NCBI RefSeq assembly: GCF_023898315.1
Contig: NC_064622.1
Coordinates: 168,660,178-168,724,177 of the forward strand
Direction: 5' to 3'
Length of the DNA: 64,000 nucleotides
Origin: Schistocerca nitens
Taxonomy: Eukaryota; Arthropoda; Insecta; Orthoptera; Acrididae
Made by a program: the position numbers and the translations under genes. This document shows positions 12,700-25,003 of this stretch, piece after piece. Position 1 is the stretch's first letter, and every line of letters begins with the position of its first letter. The notes below the pieces were generated by a model. That model was not told the DNA's origin, searched no databases, and saw only the letters and a program-made list of their open reading frames with translations.

Positions 12700-12741
12700 G
12701 GCAGAAGGGGGGCGTGACAAACAAAAGTTTGGGAACCTCTG
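12700..12741 (+). repeat. hAT-like right terminus
   Basis: The sequence GGGGGGCGTGACAAAC followed by AGTTTGGGAACCTCTG is the usual look of a hAT-superfamily end (inverse of CAGNGGTTCCCAAACT). An 8-base target duplication would start CCCTAGAG at 12742. I did not find its partner or the left end upstream, consistent with 5' truncation. Confidence 0.6.
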
Positions 12742-12746
12742 CCCTA

Positions 12747-13044
12747 GAGATAGTGGCGGGGACGTGCTAAGCGTTCTGTGTGGAAAGAGCTCTTGACTGT
12801 GGACTCCTGGGCACCAGTGTGGCGACAGGAGACGCATTCCAACATGGTTGAAAAAATTTCAGGTGATTCTTGTTAGATGACTGTATTGCTCAGCCAATCA
12901 CAAGTCCTTGGAGACAGTGGTGGGAACGTGCAAAGCTTTCTGTGTGGGAAGAGATCTGCACGGTTGACTCCTGGGTACCTGTGTGGCGACAGGAGATGCA
13001 TTCCAACATGGCTGAAAAAATTCCAGATGATTCTTGTTAGATGG
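12747..13044 (+). repeat. Two ~134-bp direct repeats with 164-base offset
   Basis: Copy 1 (12747-12881) and copy 2 (12911-13044) share GTGTGGCGACAGGAGA, GCATTCCAACATGG and GATTCTTGTTAGATG. They differ by scattered substitutions (GAGATAGTGG against GAGACAGTGG). About 30 bases separate them. They begin immediately after the hAT-like terminus. No coding potential is evident. Confidence 0.85.
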
Positions 13045-14196
13045 CTATCTTTACTGCCCCCTTTCAAATTTTTATCGCACCCCTGACGACAGGGGGTGAT
13101 GCTTGCTGGGCCACTCCTCATGGCGGCTTCACAGAAGGCTGTAAAATTCTGCCCTTTGGCCGCTGACAGGAATCTCCAAGTTCAATCCCAATCTGCCTGA
13201 AATTCATCGCTTCCTCAGCCTCTCTCACTACCTAATCAACCAAATTAATTATGTTAATGATCATGTAACGAGGCAAAATACTGTCGCCTTACATAACATA
13301 CCCCTTAACGAGCAGTTTTCTGCTACTACCGGGGAACAGTGGATATGTTGCCTGATCACACAGAAAATTTATTATCCTGATCATATTACATATTTTCATC
13401 AGTCCAAACCTAACCTCTGTTGTCCCAACATGCACACACACAGAGATTTGTTTCGAGACTCTATGAGTAACTGAATTTAACTTGTGGTCATTATTTACTC
13501 CTTCACCAGCATCTCTTGATGGCGAACTCTGGGTTCTGTTACTCAGTATTTACATTTTGAATGGCAAAATGACCAAGGATAAAGAAGCAAATTTACTACA
13601 GATCAGCTTTGATGAAGACAGTTCTTTAGATTGTCTGTTTGGCAAAGGCAGTCTCCAAACTGCAAGTCTACCTCAGCCATCCATCTGCAAACGAACTCTA
13701 AATCAAGTGAAACAATACCAAAATCCTAATGTCTATGACCGTCTGCCCTCATAGCTGTTTTGATTATCAATGCACAATTGACATATAAGAGAACTTACCA
13801 GAAAAATCTTTTGTAACTACAAAAACTGGCATGACCACATCCTAAATCCGGTAATATATCTAGAATTATTGTGATCTGGATTTTTTTATGTTACTTTGGA
13901 TTTAAAAAAAACAAGAATGAAGCTGGATAGCCACTGTGAATAAATGTTAACGTATAAAATAATAGTGATCTGCATTTATTTTTACGTTAATTGAATGCCA
14001 AAGATGGCAAGTTAACCAGTAAATGAATACAGTAAAAGTATAAACTCCTGGTGGTCTCAATTTAACTTTAATTTAGAGCTGGCCATCATTAATGGCTGAA
14101 ATCCACTTAACTAAACAAATCAAATATATATAACTATTTTATGTAGAAACATAGAACATGTAAACATCAAAATATTATAAGACGTAAAAGCAAACA
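13045..14196. other. Unassigned sequence
   Basis: A 90-codon open frame (13482-13754) has no recognisable domain and no supporting splice or start context. Otherwise AT-rich with no clear structure. Confidence 0.4.
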
Positions 14197-15318
14197 GTGT
14201 CCAATGTTTTTGACAAACAGAGACATATTTGTATAAATTTTATATTTTATTTTATTTATATAAATGATATGCCCTCTAGTATTACGGGTAACTCTAAAAT
14301 ATTTCGGTTTACTGATGACACTAGCTCGGTAGTAAAGGATGTTATGTGCAACATGGGCTCGGTTTCAAATAGTGCAGTTCATGACCTAAGTTCATGGCTT
14401 GTAGAAAACAAACTAACGCTAAATCACAGTATGACTCAGTTTTTACAACTTCTAACACACAATTCAACAAAACATGACGTTTTAATTTCACAGACTGGCA
14501 TATTATTAGTGAAACTGAACAGTTCAAATTTCTAGCTGTTCAGATAGATAGTAAGCTGTCGTGGGAAGCCAACGTTCAGGATCTTGTTCAAAGCTGCCAC
14601 TTTTACTGTTCTAACGGTATCTGAAGTGAGTGATCGTTCGACACGAAAATTAGTCTACTTTGCTTATTTTCATTCGTTTATGCCGTACTGTATTTTATTC
14701 TGGGGTAACTCTTCCCATTCAAAAATGATATTTTTGGCTCAGAAACGGGCAGTTCGGGCAACAAGTGGTGTAAGTGCACGAACCTCTTGTCGACCCCTGT
14801 TCACGAGTCTGGGTATTTTGACATTGGCTTCTCAATATATATATATATATATTCCTCACTGTCATTTCTTGTTAACAATTAGCTTATTCCCAAGAATAAG
14901 CAGCTTTCACTCAGTTAATACTTGGCAGAAATCAAACCTGCATTTGGATCGGACTTCCTTAACTCTGATTCAGAAAGGTGTGCAATATACTGCTGCATAC
15001 ATTTTCAATAAGCTAGCACTCGAATTTAAAAATCTTAGCAGTAATCCATGCATTTTCAAATCGAAAAAGAGTTTCCTAATAGCTCACTCCTTCTATTCTG
15101 TCGAGGAGTTCCTCGAAAAATTAAGTTGATTCTTATTGTATTGATGATTGCGTTTACCTAAACTTACGGACTGACTTTTTCGGATTCATAACATTTTATT
15201 TTTATCTGTTATTACTTTTATGTTGTAATTTCATGTACTGACACGTTCCATGACGTTGGAGATTTGCTCCTCAATTTGGTCCTAAGGAACTTGACGTGTA
15301 AATAAATCAATAAACAAA
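14197..15318 (+). pseudogene. 5'-truncated LINE, reverse transcriptase C-terminal half
   Basis: Two open frames, 14197-14535 (112 residues) and 14584-15129 (181 residues), form one decayed polymerase. The first has YFIYINDMPSSI and the active-site block FRFTDDTSS (families have F/Y-ADD; here TDD), then LSSWLVENKLTLN. The second has FHSFMPYCILFWGN and AQKRAVRATSGVSARTSCRPLF, the usual post-thumb region (LQK.A.R...). A frameshift lies between them near 14540-14590. The 3' end with TAAATAAATCAATAAAC at 15300-15318 looks like the element tail. Upstream RT motifs and the endonuclease are missing. The clade is Jockey/CR1-like at best. Confidence 0.8.
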
Positions 15319-18300
15319 GACACCATTTGATAATAAAAACAAGAAATATTACAGGAATGTAAAACATGTACTCAGAACATAGTAAAAATGCAAACCGTTA
15401 TTAAAAGACATACCGAAATCACTTTATTTTTTGTTCGTGGGCACTACAACTGTTTTGAAAGAACTGACGTTACTTTTTGACAGGGGTGCACTAAATTTCA
15501 CAGGAAGACCACTGTATTTTGAACAGGGGAAACACTGTATTTTGAATTGGGGAGGAACTGTAATCTGAGAATGGGCTTTGACTCATGACACTGTACTGCT
15601 GACTTTGAGGTAGAAGTTCATACATGAATTCAAGTCTGTGTGGAGCTTCTGCACTACCGTAAGAGCGCATGCTGCTTTGCAGTGATGCATGTATGGCAGT
15701 TGCTCAACTGCAGATGAGGCTGATGTATTGCATGGTACCAGAACACGATGCTTCTGTTTGTGGTTGTAGCTGGTGCGGGTGTGGTGGTTGCTCGGCCGCA
15801 GGTGGAGCTGGTGCCCCTTCTGGTGCAAGTACACTGTCTTGACGCTACTGTTTGTGGCTGTGACTGCTGTAGACGCCTAATGGGTTGCTGCCCATGATAG
15901 GGCGTCGGGGGGAGCAGTGAGACTTGCCCATGTGAGGTACCATCTGACTTGCAGATTGTCTCGTCTTGTGCACGTCTCTCCCCCTACAGTCCGCAGAGTC
16001 GATCTCCTACGTGGCGTTTGGTCTTGACCGGCCGGTTTGACGACCTCCCGTAGGAGCCTGCTTCTTCACACAAGGTCCGCAACATACGCCGTGCGGCCAT
16101 CACCATTGCTGTTAAGCGGTCCCATGGGGCCTCTCGAAGGCTGCTCCTAGGCTGCCTCCTCCACCTTTGCTTTCTTTTAAGCCTGGACTCAGCTTCCTGT
16201 TGGCGGCGGCATGCCATCGGGCCCCGCCGTTGCCTCTCCACACAGTGGTGGACCCTTCGCTACTCTCTTGTGTCCTGGCGGCGCCTACCGGCGGCGCGAC
16301 AGTTATCTGCACAAACGGAATATCGAATCTTAATCTACAGCTTATGACTAATGCTAGAAAATCTTCTTTATATTTACATAAATGACATTTGCAATTGAAA
16401 AATGAACTCTGATTGTGAATTAAGAGCAAAATTACTTACAATAAAGACAAATGACGTAAATTTCGACATTAAATATCGTTCCTAGATTATCAATTTTAAA
16501 AATCTTTAGCAAAAATCATAAAAAAATGTTAAAATTCTTATAATGTTCCTGTCACAATTCTTGAAAATGATCGGTTGAATATTTTTTTGCAACATGACTT
16601 TCACACAGGTTAGTGTTAGTGTTGCTTAGTGTTTTTAGTACTCGGTTGGTAAGCATGCAAGTGGATAGATAGTATGCGCTTTACTGGTTTAGTAGTGTAT
16701 GCATTCTATTATCCACACAGATACAATTAGTTGAAATTATTAAGATGCCCTATTTAACTCCATTTTATTGACGTCAGCCTCCCATTTCGAGGAGGGTGCT
16801 GCACTCGATGTCCCCAATCGGTTGTCGCCGTCATCTGTTTTCCATTATCGCCTCTTTTTCTTCTGTAGCTTTTGGTATTTTACTTTTGTACGTTTAATGG
16901 TATTTTACTGTTGAACGACCAGACCATTAACAGCAGAAGACACGCTCTTTTTTAATCATGAAACCACTACGACAAAGTATTACTTGAATTTCTCCGCACA
17001 ATACACCTTTTCAGTTTGCATCTTCGATAAACGTTCTCCGGTCTCACCTTATGATCGTCCTGTGTTCTTTCAATAACTTCCGCTTACGCGCAATACGTCA
17101 GCCCCTCTACAGACAACCCAAAATATCACTCTCATACCTGCGATGAGCCGTCCTTCATCTACATAAAATCATCTTCTTTGTTGGCCTAATAGGGAGAAAG
17201 AACCAGAATAATAAACAGCTCGCACTGACTTGAAGGGAAATTGAGTGAGTACTTGCATGTCTTCTGATTGGTGCTGGACAATTCTTGTACGTGGGAACGA
17301 GTATACGACAGCAAGATGAATACGGGAAAACGGCGAGATGGAAGCACCGTGAACCGGCGATATAATCTTTATTTTTCATTGAGGCAACATTCTACTGTAT
17401 GTCTATTGAGATAATAGTGGTCCACGCGTGTTGACAGCTGTCTTTCATGCTTTCTTGGAAAAAAAAGGAACCATCTGCCTCTAAACATACTTGCATCTGC
17501 GTTAAAGGATGACAGAGAGCGGATGGAGTGATCGGTTGAGATGCAGTTGCAATGAGGTAGGATTTAATGATAGACTGATAATGCGTTATAGAGAGAGAGG
17601 AACATTTTGTTGCAGGTCATTTGACCATTTTTTTCTGTTGTTCTGTCGGGATGCACCAGTTGTGTGACATAACCTGCTTTCGACTCACATACAACTGTGT
17701 GTTCTTTGTGTGGCTCAGAGCACAGTCTACTTGCGATTGTTAACAGAAAACTTCTCGTCATCAGACGACTTCCATCGTGTTTCTACACATTCCTCAAGAC
17801 AAACTAATATTTATGCGACGTACTCCATTCCCCTGCCGCATCTTGGGCATAAAATCGAGTCTTCAGTTTCATAACTACGTTGATTCTAAGTTAGCGACAG
17901 GTGTTTGTGAGGTATTACTATCTCCGTGTATACATCTGCTTGACAGATGCCGTGCTTATGGAGTTAGTGGTGGAACGGAATTAATTTCACATGTCAAACA
18001 ATGCTGCTATGCGTTTGTCCCTTTCTTTGTAAGAGGCATTCTCCGTTACTAGCGGTCATTTTATTTAGGACGGATACGAGCTTAGTATAATTTCTGAACT
18101 GTCATCGGATGTGAATAGTGGGGAGCTATAAACCCAAAAAAAGCTATATTGTACGTGTATCACAAGGAATCGACGATTGAAGGAAGTAGTTTTTCGTATT
18201 ACAGTTTAACACCATCGTAGAGAAACCGGCAAGGAGGGTTATGTCATGCGCTGGAAATATATTTCTTACATTGGGACAGTAACAGCGTTACATTCCATAT

Positions 18301-19998
18301 GACTAATAGGTCGGAAACCGCAACCATCTAACATTATAGCGTGTTTTAAGTCCAGAACATTGTAGCCTTAGGAGTGCATGTGTTTATGTTCTCTTACCAG
18401 CGCCTTCTTGGTAATCACCCCAGACCAGAACAATACTTTAGAATCGATAGCGCAGTTGATTTACGTAAAACGCAACAAACTCCATCCGTCTGGAGCTCCA
18501 TCATGCATAAAAACCACCTGTTTCTCGTTCTTAACCGCCTATTATATCATCACGACAGTTTGATATCTACTGTACACCGATAAGGGGTGCTAACCTCTTC
18601 GACATTCGCGCATCTGGAGAAATCTTGTGGTCTTAAATTGGTGCAGAGCAGCAGTTACAGCCTCGGTTTGCACTGTTCCTACACGGAACGTGGAATGTAG
18701 CGGTCTACTTCTGGTCGGATGCAGAGAGCGTTGCCCAAAGACAATGCGAGGAGATCTTTCGGTCTCTTAACTTTATCCTAAGAATGCAAGAATGCCCTCT
18801 GACTACCATCCACATAGAGAAAGATCGTAAGTTACGTACTATGATCGAAGTGCTGGAGATATGTAGATTGCTGTCTGGTATACTTCGGTGTATGTGTTCG
18901 AGAATTAACAATGAATGAACGTACTGCACAGTTATCTACTTACATTCGCGATGGTACTCACGAAGTAGTGGAGGGGGTGTTTAGCGATGATACAGAAATT
19001 GGTAAGCATGTTGCCGTGTCATTGGTCGGTGTTGAAATTACGATAAAATTGCTAAAACTGATCGCAGTATCAACTATGATGCTTATTATTACAGTACATC
19101 GACGATGTATTTTCCATCCCAACAGTCCACTGGTACGCTGTTGATTACCACATAATGATTGACTGACATCGTTTGATATTGAGAAAGAGTCTTGGTGGAG
19201 GAGGCAATACATTCCGGGGATGGCTAACACCGAAACATTGATAGTGTGCATGGCAGAAATATGAGGAATCAGTCAATCACAACAAAGCGCCATCAGCTGT
19301 CCTGTCACTGCGAATGATGAGTTTAAACGTAGAGGTCGTCAGTCACCTTTGGACAGCAGTTTGGAAACGCTCCACATTGCCTCAAAACTCTTCCAGTTTC
19401 CTTATGTTGTGACTGTCTTTTATTTCAATCACCTAGTGTGTGGGTGTGTTGTGGCATCATCAGCACCAACATGATTTACACCGTGCGACGTCTAGTTTTC
19501 TGAGGAGGCAATGGACCAAACGTGCTAATGTCAGTTTGAAATTTGACACAGACGTCGAAGTCATGGCGGAGAAAAACAAAATGTATGGCACTGTACAAAG
19601 TGTGTTACAGCAAAAATAGCGATATATCAAACAATGAAACAGGGACCCTCTCCAGCGACTTCTCGTGCAGTACAGGCGATGAAACTTTATTGCGATCTGT
19701 GCAGGCGATGTCGATCACTGGCCACCTGCTCCAATGGATAAATACCTGTATATTTAATAGGATCACTCGATGTCGGCATGTAGACAGTATTCGTTTTCGA
19801 TGTATTGGAAAAAGAGAGATGTGGTGAAAATCTACTGGATGAAGTTAGCGGACCTTTTATAGTTCGTAATTTTTGTCTGTTGGATGGTACAGAATAACTA
19901 CGATAGAATTACCCCAAAAAACAAAGTCACCAACGAGACAAAAGATAACGCGCCATTAAATTGATTACAGGCAAAAAAACTTGCCTTAGAATAATCAT
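15319..19998. other. Long unassigned stretch
   Basis: Nearly 4.7 kb in which I recognise no gene or element. The part at 15580-16310 is GC-rich with 70-100 codon frames on both strands (for example 15984-16241 minus) that show no domain and may belong to an unknown retroelement. The remainder is AT-rich intergenic-type sequence with only short frames (17777-18052 plus, 18911-19144 plus, both unrecognised). No tRNA-like boxes or clear inverted repeats were noticed. Confidence 0.4.
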
Positions 19999-20235
19999 TT
20001 TATTTATTTAATCGTATGGCTAGGGCCCCCCGTTGGGCAGACAGTTCGCCGGGTGCCGGTCTTTCAATGTGACGCCACTTCGGCGACCTGCAGTCGATTA
20101 GGATGATAGGATGATGATGAGGACAGCACAACACCCAGTCCCTGGGCGGAGAAAATTCCCCGGCCCAGATGGGAATCGAACCCGGGCCCAGAGGATTCAC
20201 ATTGCGTCACGCTGACCAATCAGCTACCGGGGGCG
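19999..20235 (-). mobile_element. tRNA-derived SINE, second family
   Basis: On the minus strand the head reads TAGCTGATTGGTCAGCG (box A region) and GGGTTCGATTCCC (box B). A body containing GGGGAATTTTCTCCGCCCAG, GGTGTTGTGCTGTCCTCATC and CGCCGAAGTGGCGTCA follows. The A/T-rich end at 19999-20015 (TTTATTTATTTAA) is its tail. Short flanking AATCATT copies may be the target duplication. It differs from the main SINE in head and body. Confidence 0.8.
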
Positions 20236-20499
20236 GACGCAACAATCATTAACCTTCTTTAAGTAAACACTCATAGAAGTCAGAGTGCAGGTGAGAAGCG
20301 CTGCATCTTATACTTAAGGAACAATTCCAGTGAGTGGACGTCATGAAATAACTGCCTTTAGGAGTCTAAACCACTAATAAGCCACAATAATTTATAACCT
20401 CGGCTCAGCATACTTTTACTATGGGCGAGGACAATGGCGGCAACGTCATTCAGCATTACGGCTCACAACCAGAGGTCACTGATAAGCAGTTACCAGACT

Positions 20500-21779
20500 G
20501 TCAATAAATTCGGAGCATAATGTAACGAGAATGCTCACGATATCTAAAACAGAAGACCATAAGTATTGGCGCACTCGTAGTTGAACAACAGAGAACAGGC
20601 ACGCTGAATGCGTCCTGGTGATGTTGCGGGGACGTGAAAGAATGTAAACGGAAGAGGGACGAAGGGGCGCTCATTACACCGAAGACAGGCGCCGCAAACG
20701 CAGAAACCCACTGGTAGAAGTGCTTTTCAACCAAGGCCACATTGTTGTGACGCTGCGACTGGAAAAGAGAATCTCTGAAACGGCGAAGCTGGTAGGCTGT
20801 TTGCTTACTGCTGTCGTGAGCAATTACGGAAAGTGGTTCGAAGATGGTGAAATAATGAGCAGGCCGTATGATATTGAACGACCATGTCTCATCACAGAAA
20901 ATAGGGGTCAGAGTATATTACACAGTGAAAACCAGGATAGGCAGCGCTCTGTGGCAGACCTGATGACAGAGTACAATGGTGGTGCAGGTACTAGTGTTTC
21001 GGGCCACACTTCAAAAGCCTTTGTTGAACATGGAGCTCCAGATCACACGACCCATAAGTTTTTCTATGTTGATCCAAACACATCGTCATTTATGACTACA
21101 TTGGGCACAACATCATTGAGTTTTCCCCGTGGATCAATAGAAAGGCGTCGCCAGAATGAATCACATTTCTTGTTACACCAGGTCGATGCTTGGGTCCTTA
21201 CACGCCGTCATCCAGGCAAATTGCTGCACGAACCATGCACCGCGCCACAAATGCAGGCCACTGAGAGCAGAATTATACCGTGGGGTACATTGAGTTGGGG
21301 TTCCATGGGATCTGTGGTGGCAATCGAAGGCATCATGACAGCAGTGAACTACGTGAACATTATTGCCAACCACCTACAACGCTTCATGCTTGATGCCTCC
21401 ACCTTGAGGCGTGACATTTTCCAGCAGGATAACTGTGTGTCCCCAACTAGGGGCGTGACATCTTCCAGCAGGATAACTGTCCGTGTTGCAGGGTCAGAAT
21501 CATGCTACATTGGTTCGAGGGGCATTATAGTGAACTCACATTGATGGCCAGCACACACTGGAACATACATTGGGCGCCAGCTGAGTGCCCGTAAATCACC
21601 ATCCCGTAATTTGCGTGAACTGCTTGGTCTGGGCGTAGACATCTAGTGCCACATACTTCTGGAATCCTGTCAAGGACTTTTAGAATTTATCCCAAGGAGA
21701 ATATCTGTTGTACTGCGTTAGAAAATTGGAGCAATAAGCAATTAAACAGGTGGTCATAATGTTTTGACTCATCGTTGTA
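20500..21779 (+). pseudogene. Tc1-like transposase pseudogene with right terminal repeat
   Basis: The frame 20720-21544 (274 residues) starts inside the HTH (RISETAKLVGCLLTAVVSNYGKW). It holds a GRP-like linker, VADLMTEYNGGAGTSVSGHT, the wreck of the first catalytic block (ESHFLLHQVDAWV, with SDES lost), WGTLSWGSMGSVVAIEG and IIANHLQRFML, then FQQDN near 21419. After that a short duplication (GACATTTTCCAGCAGGATAACTGT / GACATCTTCCAGCAGGATAACTGT, each described by its 5' half) destroys the third catalytic region. The right end at 21752-21779 (GGTCATAATGTTTTGACTCA...) is a Tc1-like terminus. The left end was not found. Confidence 0.75.
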
Positions 21780-22180
21780 CACACACTTGTTCGGTCGTGC
21801 CCAGACACAACACCGTCGGTGACAATGCTCGTGTGTTCCTCCAGCATGTCTTCCCCATACAATGACAAGCATACTGCCCTTACCCGCCCACTGCCCTCAT
21901 GTGGCGTCTTTCCACTGGCGTCCACATCTGCAGCACTCTCCCCATCCGGTGCATGTGCTGGCACGTTAATTTTCTCACTCACGTGCAAAGCGCGTTCCCG
22001 TCACGGGACCCAGATCTCATCACTGCATAAAGAGACACCGAGTGTGAGTGTCGATACGGCGGTATCAAAAACGTTCAATGAAGATGTCGACAACCATACG
22101 TGTAACTTAGGGAGTGGGGATGAGGGGTACACTTAAGGATGAAAGTCAAGGCCCCTGTAATGTCATTCCTTAAACAACAA
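21780..22180. other. Unassigned sequence
   Basis: GC-richer sequence with overlapping frames on both strands and no recognisable product. Confidence 0.35.
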
Positions 22181-23760
22181 CTACTAAATTCATTGTTTAT
22201 TCAAAACAGGTAAGAGACAATCAACGTGTGCATCTTTTATAAAATATTACAGATATCTTGCTTCTCAAGCAAGACAGCAGATAACAATGACCAACAGACT
22301 TAAAGAGATGACCCACAGAGATTTCAAACAAATTACAGTTTGAAGCTGATTTACAGAAATGGCATATTTTTTTAAAAAAATAATTTACATTATGAAGGTG
22401 ATTTACGAAAAGCATCAGTTGGTTTAGAACCCCCGAAAACCCAACCAGCACAACACGTGACTATAATTACAATTCATACTCAATAAATTTAAAACTTAAA
22501 AAAAAATACATGAAATAGACATGAAATAGGTTATGTTTATCAAACGAGCAGTGACCCCAGGCTGCCCTGGGCAAATGTGATTTAATTTAAAATACCGGAA
22601 GCAGCAGACCAGCCGTCCAAACAACACCTAAATGCCGGGGCCCAACCGGGAGTCACTTCCCATTAGACGGCACGTCACAGCTTCTGTGCACCGAAGCGGG
22701 ACGTGGCGCCGCACCCACGCACCCCAACTCGCAGAAACTGGAACACAAACAGACCGCAGGAGACACAGCAAACACCAACCAAACATCAATCAATATAAGT
22801 TAAGAGATCGATAAACAATAAAATACACAAACCAATTACTGTTGAGTGAGTGCATTCAGTAAGTTCACATATATAAGGAAACTATAAGTTTTACTAATAA
22901 CAGAATAACTGGTTGCAATAGAAGTGGGTGAAAATTTTTTTTTTCTTTTGCAGCAATATACCAGGGACGTCGCTTGATGGCAAAAACCCAAAATCACACG
23001 TACTCCTTCGTGCTAAACTGCTTCCTAATAGTAATCCAACCAGCGGATTTTAAAGGTAGTAGTAACTGCTGGTCTCCATAATAACTTCACATATACCAAG
23101 AAGTACATATAAATGACTAGCTTTACCAAATACAAGTTTTACTAATAACAGAATAAGTGGCTGCAATAGAAATGGGTCAAAAACACATTTTTTACACCAA
23201 TATACCAGGAACGACGCTTGATGGCAATAAACCCAAAATCACACGCACGCCTTCGTACTAATCTGCCTTTTAATACTCATCCAACCAGCGGATTTTAAAG
23301 CAAATAGTAACTGCTGGTCTGCATACAATCACACAGACTCTTCCTGCTGCTCTTACTTCGACAACGCGTACATTAGAACCAACCGACCAACAAACACACT
23401 CGCTGCAACGCAAATCTTTTGAAGAAACGAAGGTACCAAAACCACTTACACGTACGATGGAGAGCGTAGTTCGAGATGGTTTCGAGGGATGGGTCTCTCC
23501 GAGAAAACAGACCCCAAAGCAATGCGACGAGCAGCGCCCGAAGTTGACATCAGAATCAGACAGGCCCACCTCAAACTCGCGACGGTCTTGCAAGGTAGAC
23601 CGGCCGCGCCACCGCTGCCCGAGCCCGCGTGTTTGCTCCGTTCTCCCCTCAAGCACCTCCTAGCCCCTCGTAGCGAGTCCGACGACCAACTCCCCTGCCG
23701 CAAATACCCGCCGCCAGATCACAACAGGAGCAAAGATCGTAGTACAGCCGGGTAATCGAT
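22181..23760. other. Unclassified repeat-like region upstream of the receptor exons
   Basis: A composite of AT-rich sequence (22181-22560), a cytosine-rich block (22600-22790), a tandem dimer (22862-23326) and a GC-rich block (23340-23760). The GC-rich block has 70-130 codon frames on both strands, none with a known domain. The general layout, AT-rich then CCGACCAAC-rich then GC-rich, resembles the 46-47.6 kb region, so both may belong to one unrecognised element family. A promoter role for the GC-rich block cannot be excluded because it lies just upstream of the receptor. Confidence 0.4.
22862..23326 (+). repeat. Tandem dimer of ~225-240 bp unit
   Basis: Unit 1 (22862-23084) and unit 2 (23085-23326) share CTTCACATATA at their starts, AGTTTTACTAATAACAGAAT, GACGCTTGATGGCAA, CCAACCAGCGGATTTTAAA and TAACTGCTGGTCT. 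They differ by many substitutions and small indels. Confidence 0.85.
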
Positions 23761-23996
23761 GGTCCTGCCAAAGAGCTGGTGTGCCAGAAAAGGTGCACCA
23801 TGGCTCAGTACGTACTGGTCTTAGCAGCATTTACAAGGTATTCCTGAAAATGAGGAGAAACTTCAAAGACTGGAGAATAGCTGAATGGTTGCTCCCTGTA
23901 GTTCGGGATCTCCAAAATAGACCTGTGAGAAAATCGTTGATGGTTGGAAGCATTTGTTGGGTTCTCTGAACTGAATACAGTTCGCTTGCCTGACAG
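23761..23996. other. Presumed intron end before receptor exon
   Basis: Ends in a 3' splice site (TTCGCTTGCCTGACAG, AG at 23995-23996). An ATG in good context at 23800 (CACCATGG) opens a short frame, but its possible donors do not give the phase 0 needed by the next exon, so I do not call it the first exon. Confidence 0.4.
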
Positions 23997-24218
23997 GTGG
24001 TCGACATAGGTCTCTCGAAGGCTGCCCTGGTGGTCATTGGCCTGTGGGCCCCGTCGCGGCCCAACAGGATCTACTGGGTCTACACGCGGTGGTCGCTGCT
24101 CCAGCTGGTGGTCACCATCGTGGGGCAGGTGGCCGGCCTGCAGGGACACTGGGACAACCTGCCTGTCGTCTCCACCGCCCTGTGCTTCGTGCTCACCATC
24201 ACCTGCACCTTCATCAAG
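23997..24218 (+). CDS. Odorant receptor (7tm_6), N-terminal exon
   Basis: Encodes 74 residues from VVDIGLSKAALVVIGLWAPS to CTFIK. Insect odorant receptors are seven-pass membrane proteins with a cytoplasmic N-terminus that form odorant-gated cation channels with the co-receptor Orco in sensory neurons. The hallmark N-terminal GLW-P motif is present (IGLWAPSRPNRIYWVY). Hydrophobic segments follow at about residues 33-51 (SLLQLVVTIVGQVAG) and 57-72 (VVSTALCFVLTITCTF), fitting TM1 and TM2, with K then opening the next exon. The 3' splice site (GCCTGACAG) precedes it and the donor AAG/GTATCA follows, phase 0. Exon GC content is clearly above the flanking intron. The initiator Met must lie in an upstream exon that I could not find. 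A gustatory receptor is less likely from the GLW-P motif and spacing. Confidence 0.82.
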
Positions 24219-24772
24219 GTATCACTCTAACTTGTTCTGTAACAAATCAGACTGCTGACCTAGTTTATTTTCTACCTGAGGCAATGCACCATATATACCG
24301 TGTGTTTCCGCAAGAGCGTGCAAAAAAATGTAACAGGATTGAACAATTTGAGGTAGGGAACCTGGGGATGGAGAAGCCAGCTGAAGGAGATATGGAAGGA
24401 AACTTGTCTACCACTTTATCTATCATTAACGTTTTCCAGCTTATTTACAACTAACATACGTACAAGTTTACACATACTGTGCTGTTTATTTACATGTAAA
24501 TTCTTTATTTCCTGCAAGGAAACATGGAGGACGAGCGTGATTTCTAGAAAGTCATTATGCAGGTTTTGTTTCTTTTACGTGTTCGTGTAGAGTTCTATCT
24601 GAGTTGATGGCTGTTCGTGAGAAGATGTGGATACAACATGAAGAAGTACCTCTTCACTTCAGTGTGGATGTCTGAAACTATCTCAGTGCTGTATTTCCAT
24701 GGTCTGCGAAGTCACCTGGCCTGAATACCGCTGATTATTTGCTATGGGGATGTCTAAAGTCACTTGCTTACC

Positions 24773-24963
24773 GCCGACCGGTGTGGCCGAGCGGTTCTAG
24801 GAGCTTCAGTCTGGAACCTCGCGACCGCTTCGGTCTCAGGTTCGAATCCTGCCTCGGGCATGGATGTGTGTGGCATCCTTAGGTTAGTTAGGTTTAATTA
24901 GTTCTAAGTTCTAGGAGACTGATGACCTCAGATGTTAAGTCCCATAGTGCTCAAGCCATTTGA
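24773..24963 (+). mobile_element. tRNA-derived SINE (type A) inside a transposon
   Basis: It begins GCCGACCGGTGTGGCCGAGC with box A and has box B (GGTTCGAATCC), the GACTGATGACC body motif and the terminal CATTTGA. The flanks are ACTTGCTTACC at 24762-24772 and again at 24964-24974, an exact 11-base target duplication. The host codons around it read SLAYQ when the insert is removed. Confidence 0.93.
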
Positions 24964-25003
24964 ACTTGCTTACCAGACCCCAGTCGACATAGAGATGGAA
25001 TTA

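Noticed and set aside
23270-23755. Overlapping 68-128 codon frames on both strands as a first exon of the receptor or a separate gene
   Set aside because: No known domain, high GC explains the open frames on both strands, and no donor with phase 0 for the exon at 23997 was found.
23800-23840. ATG at 23800 in good context as receptor start exon
   Set aside because: Possible donors downstream give the wrong phase; joining to 23997 would cause an early stop.
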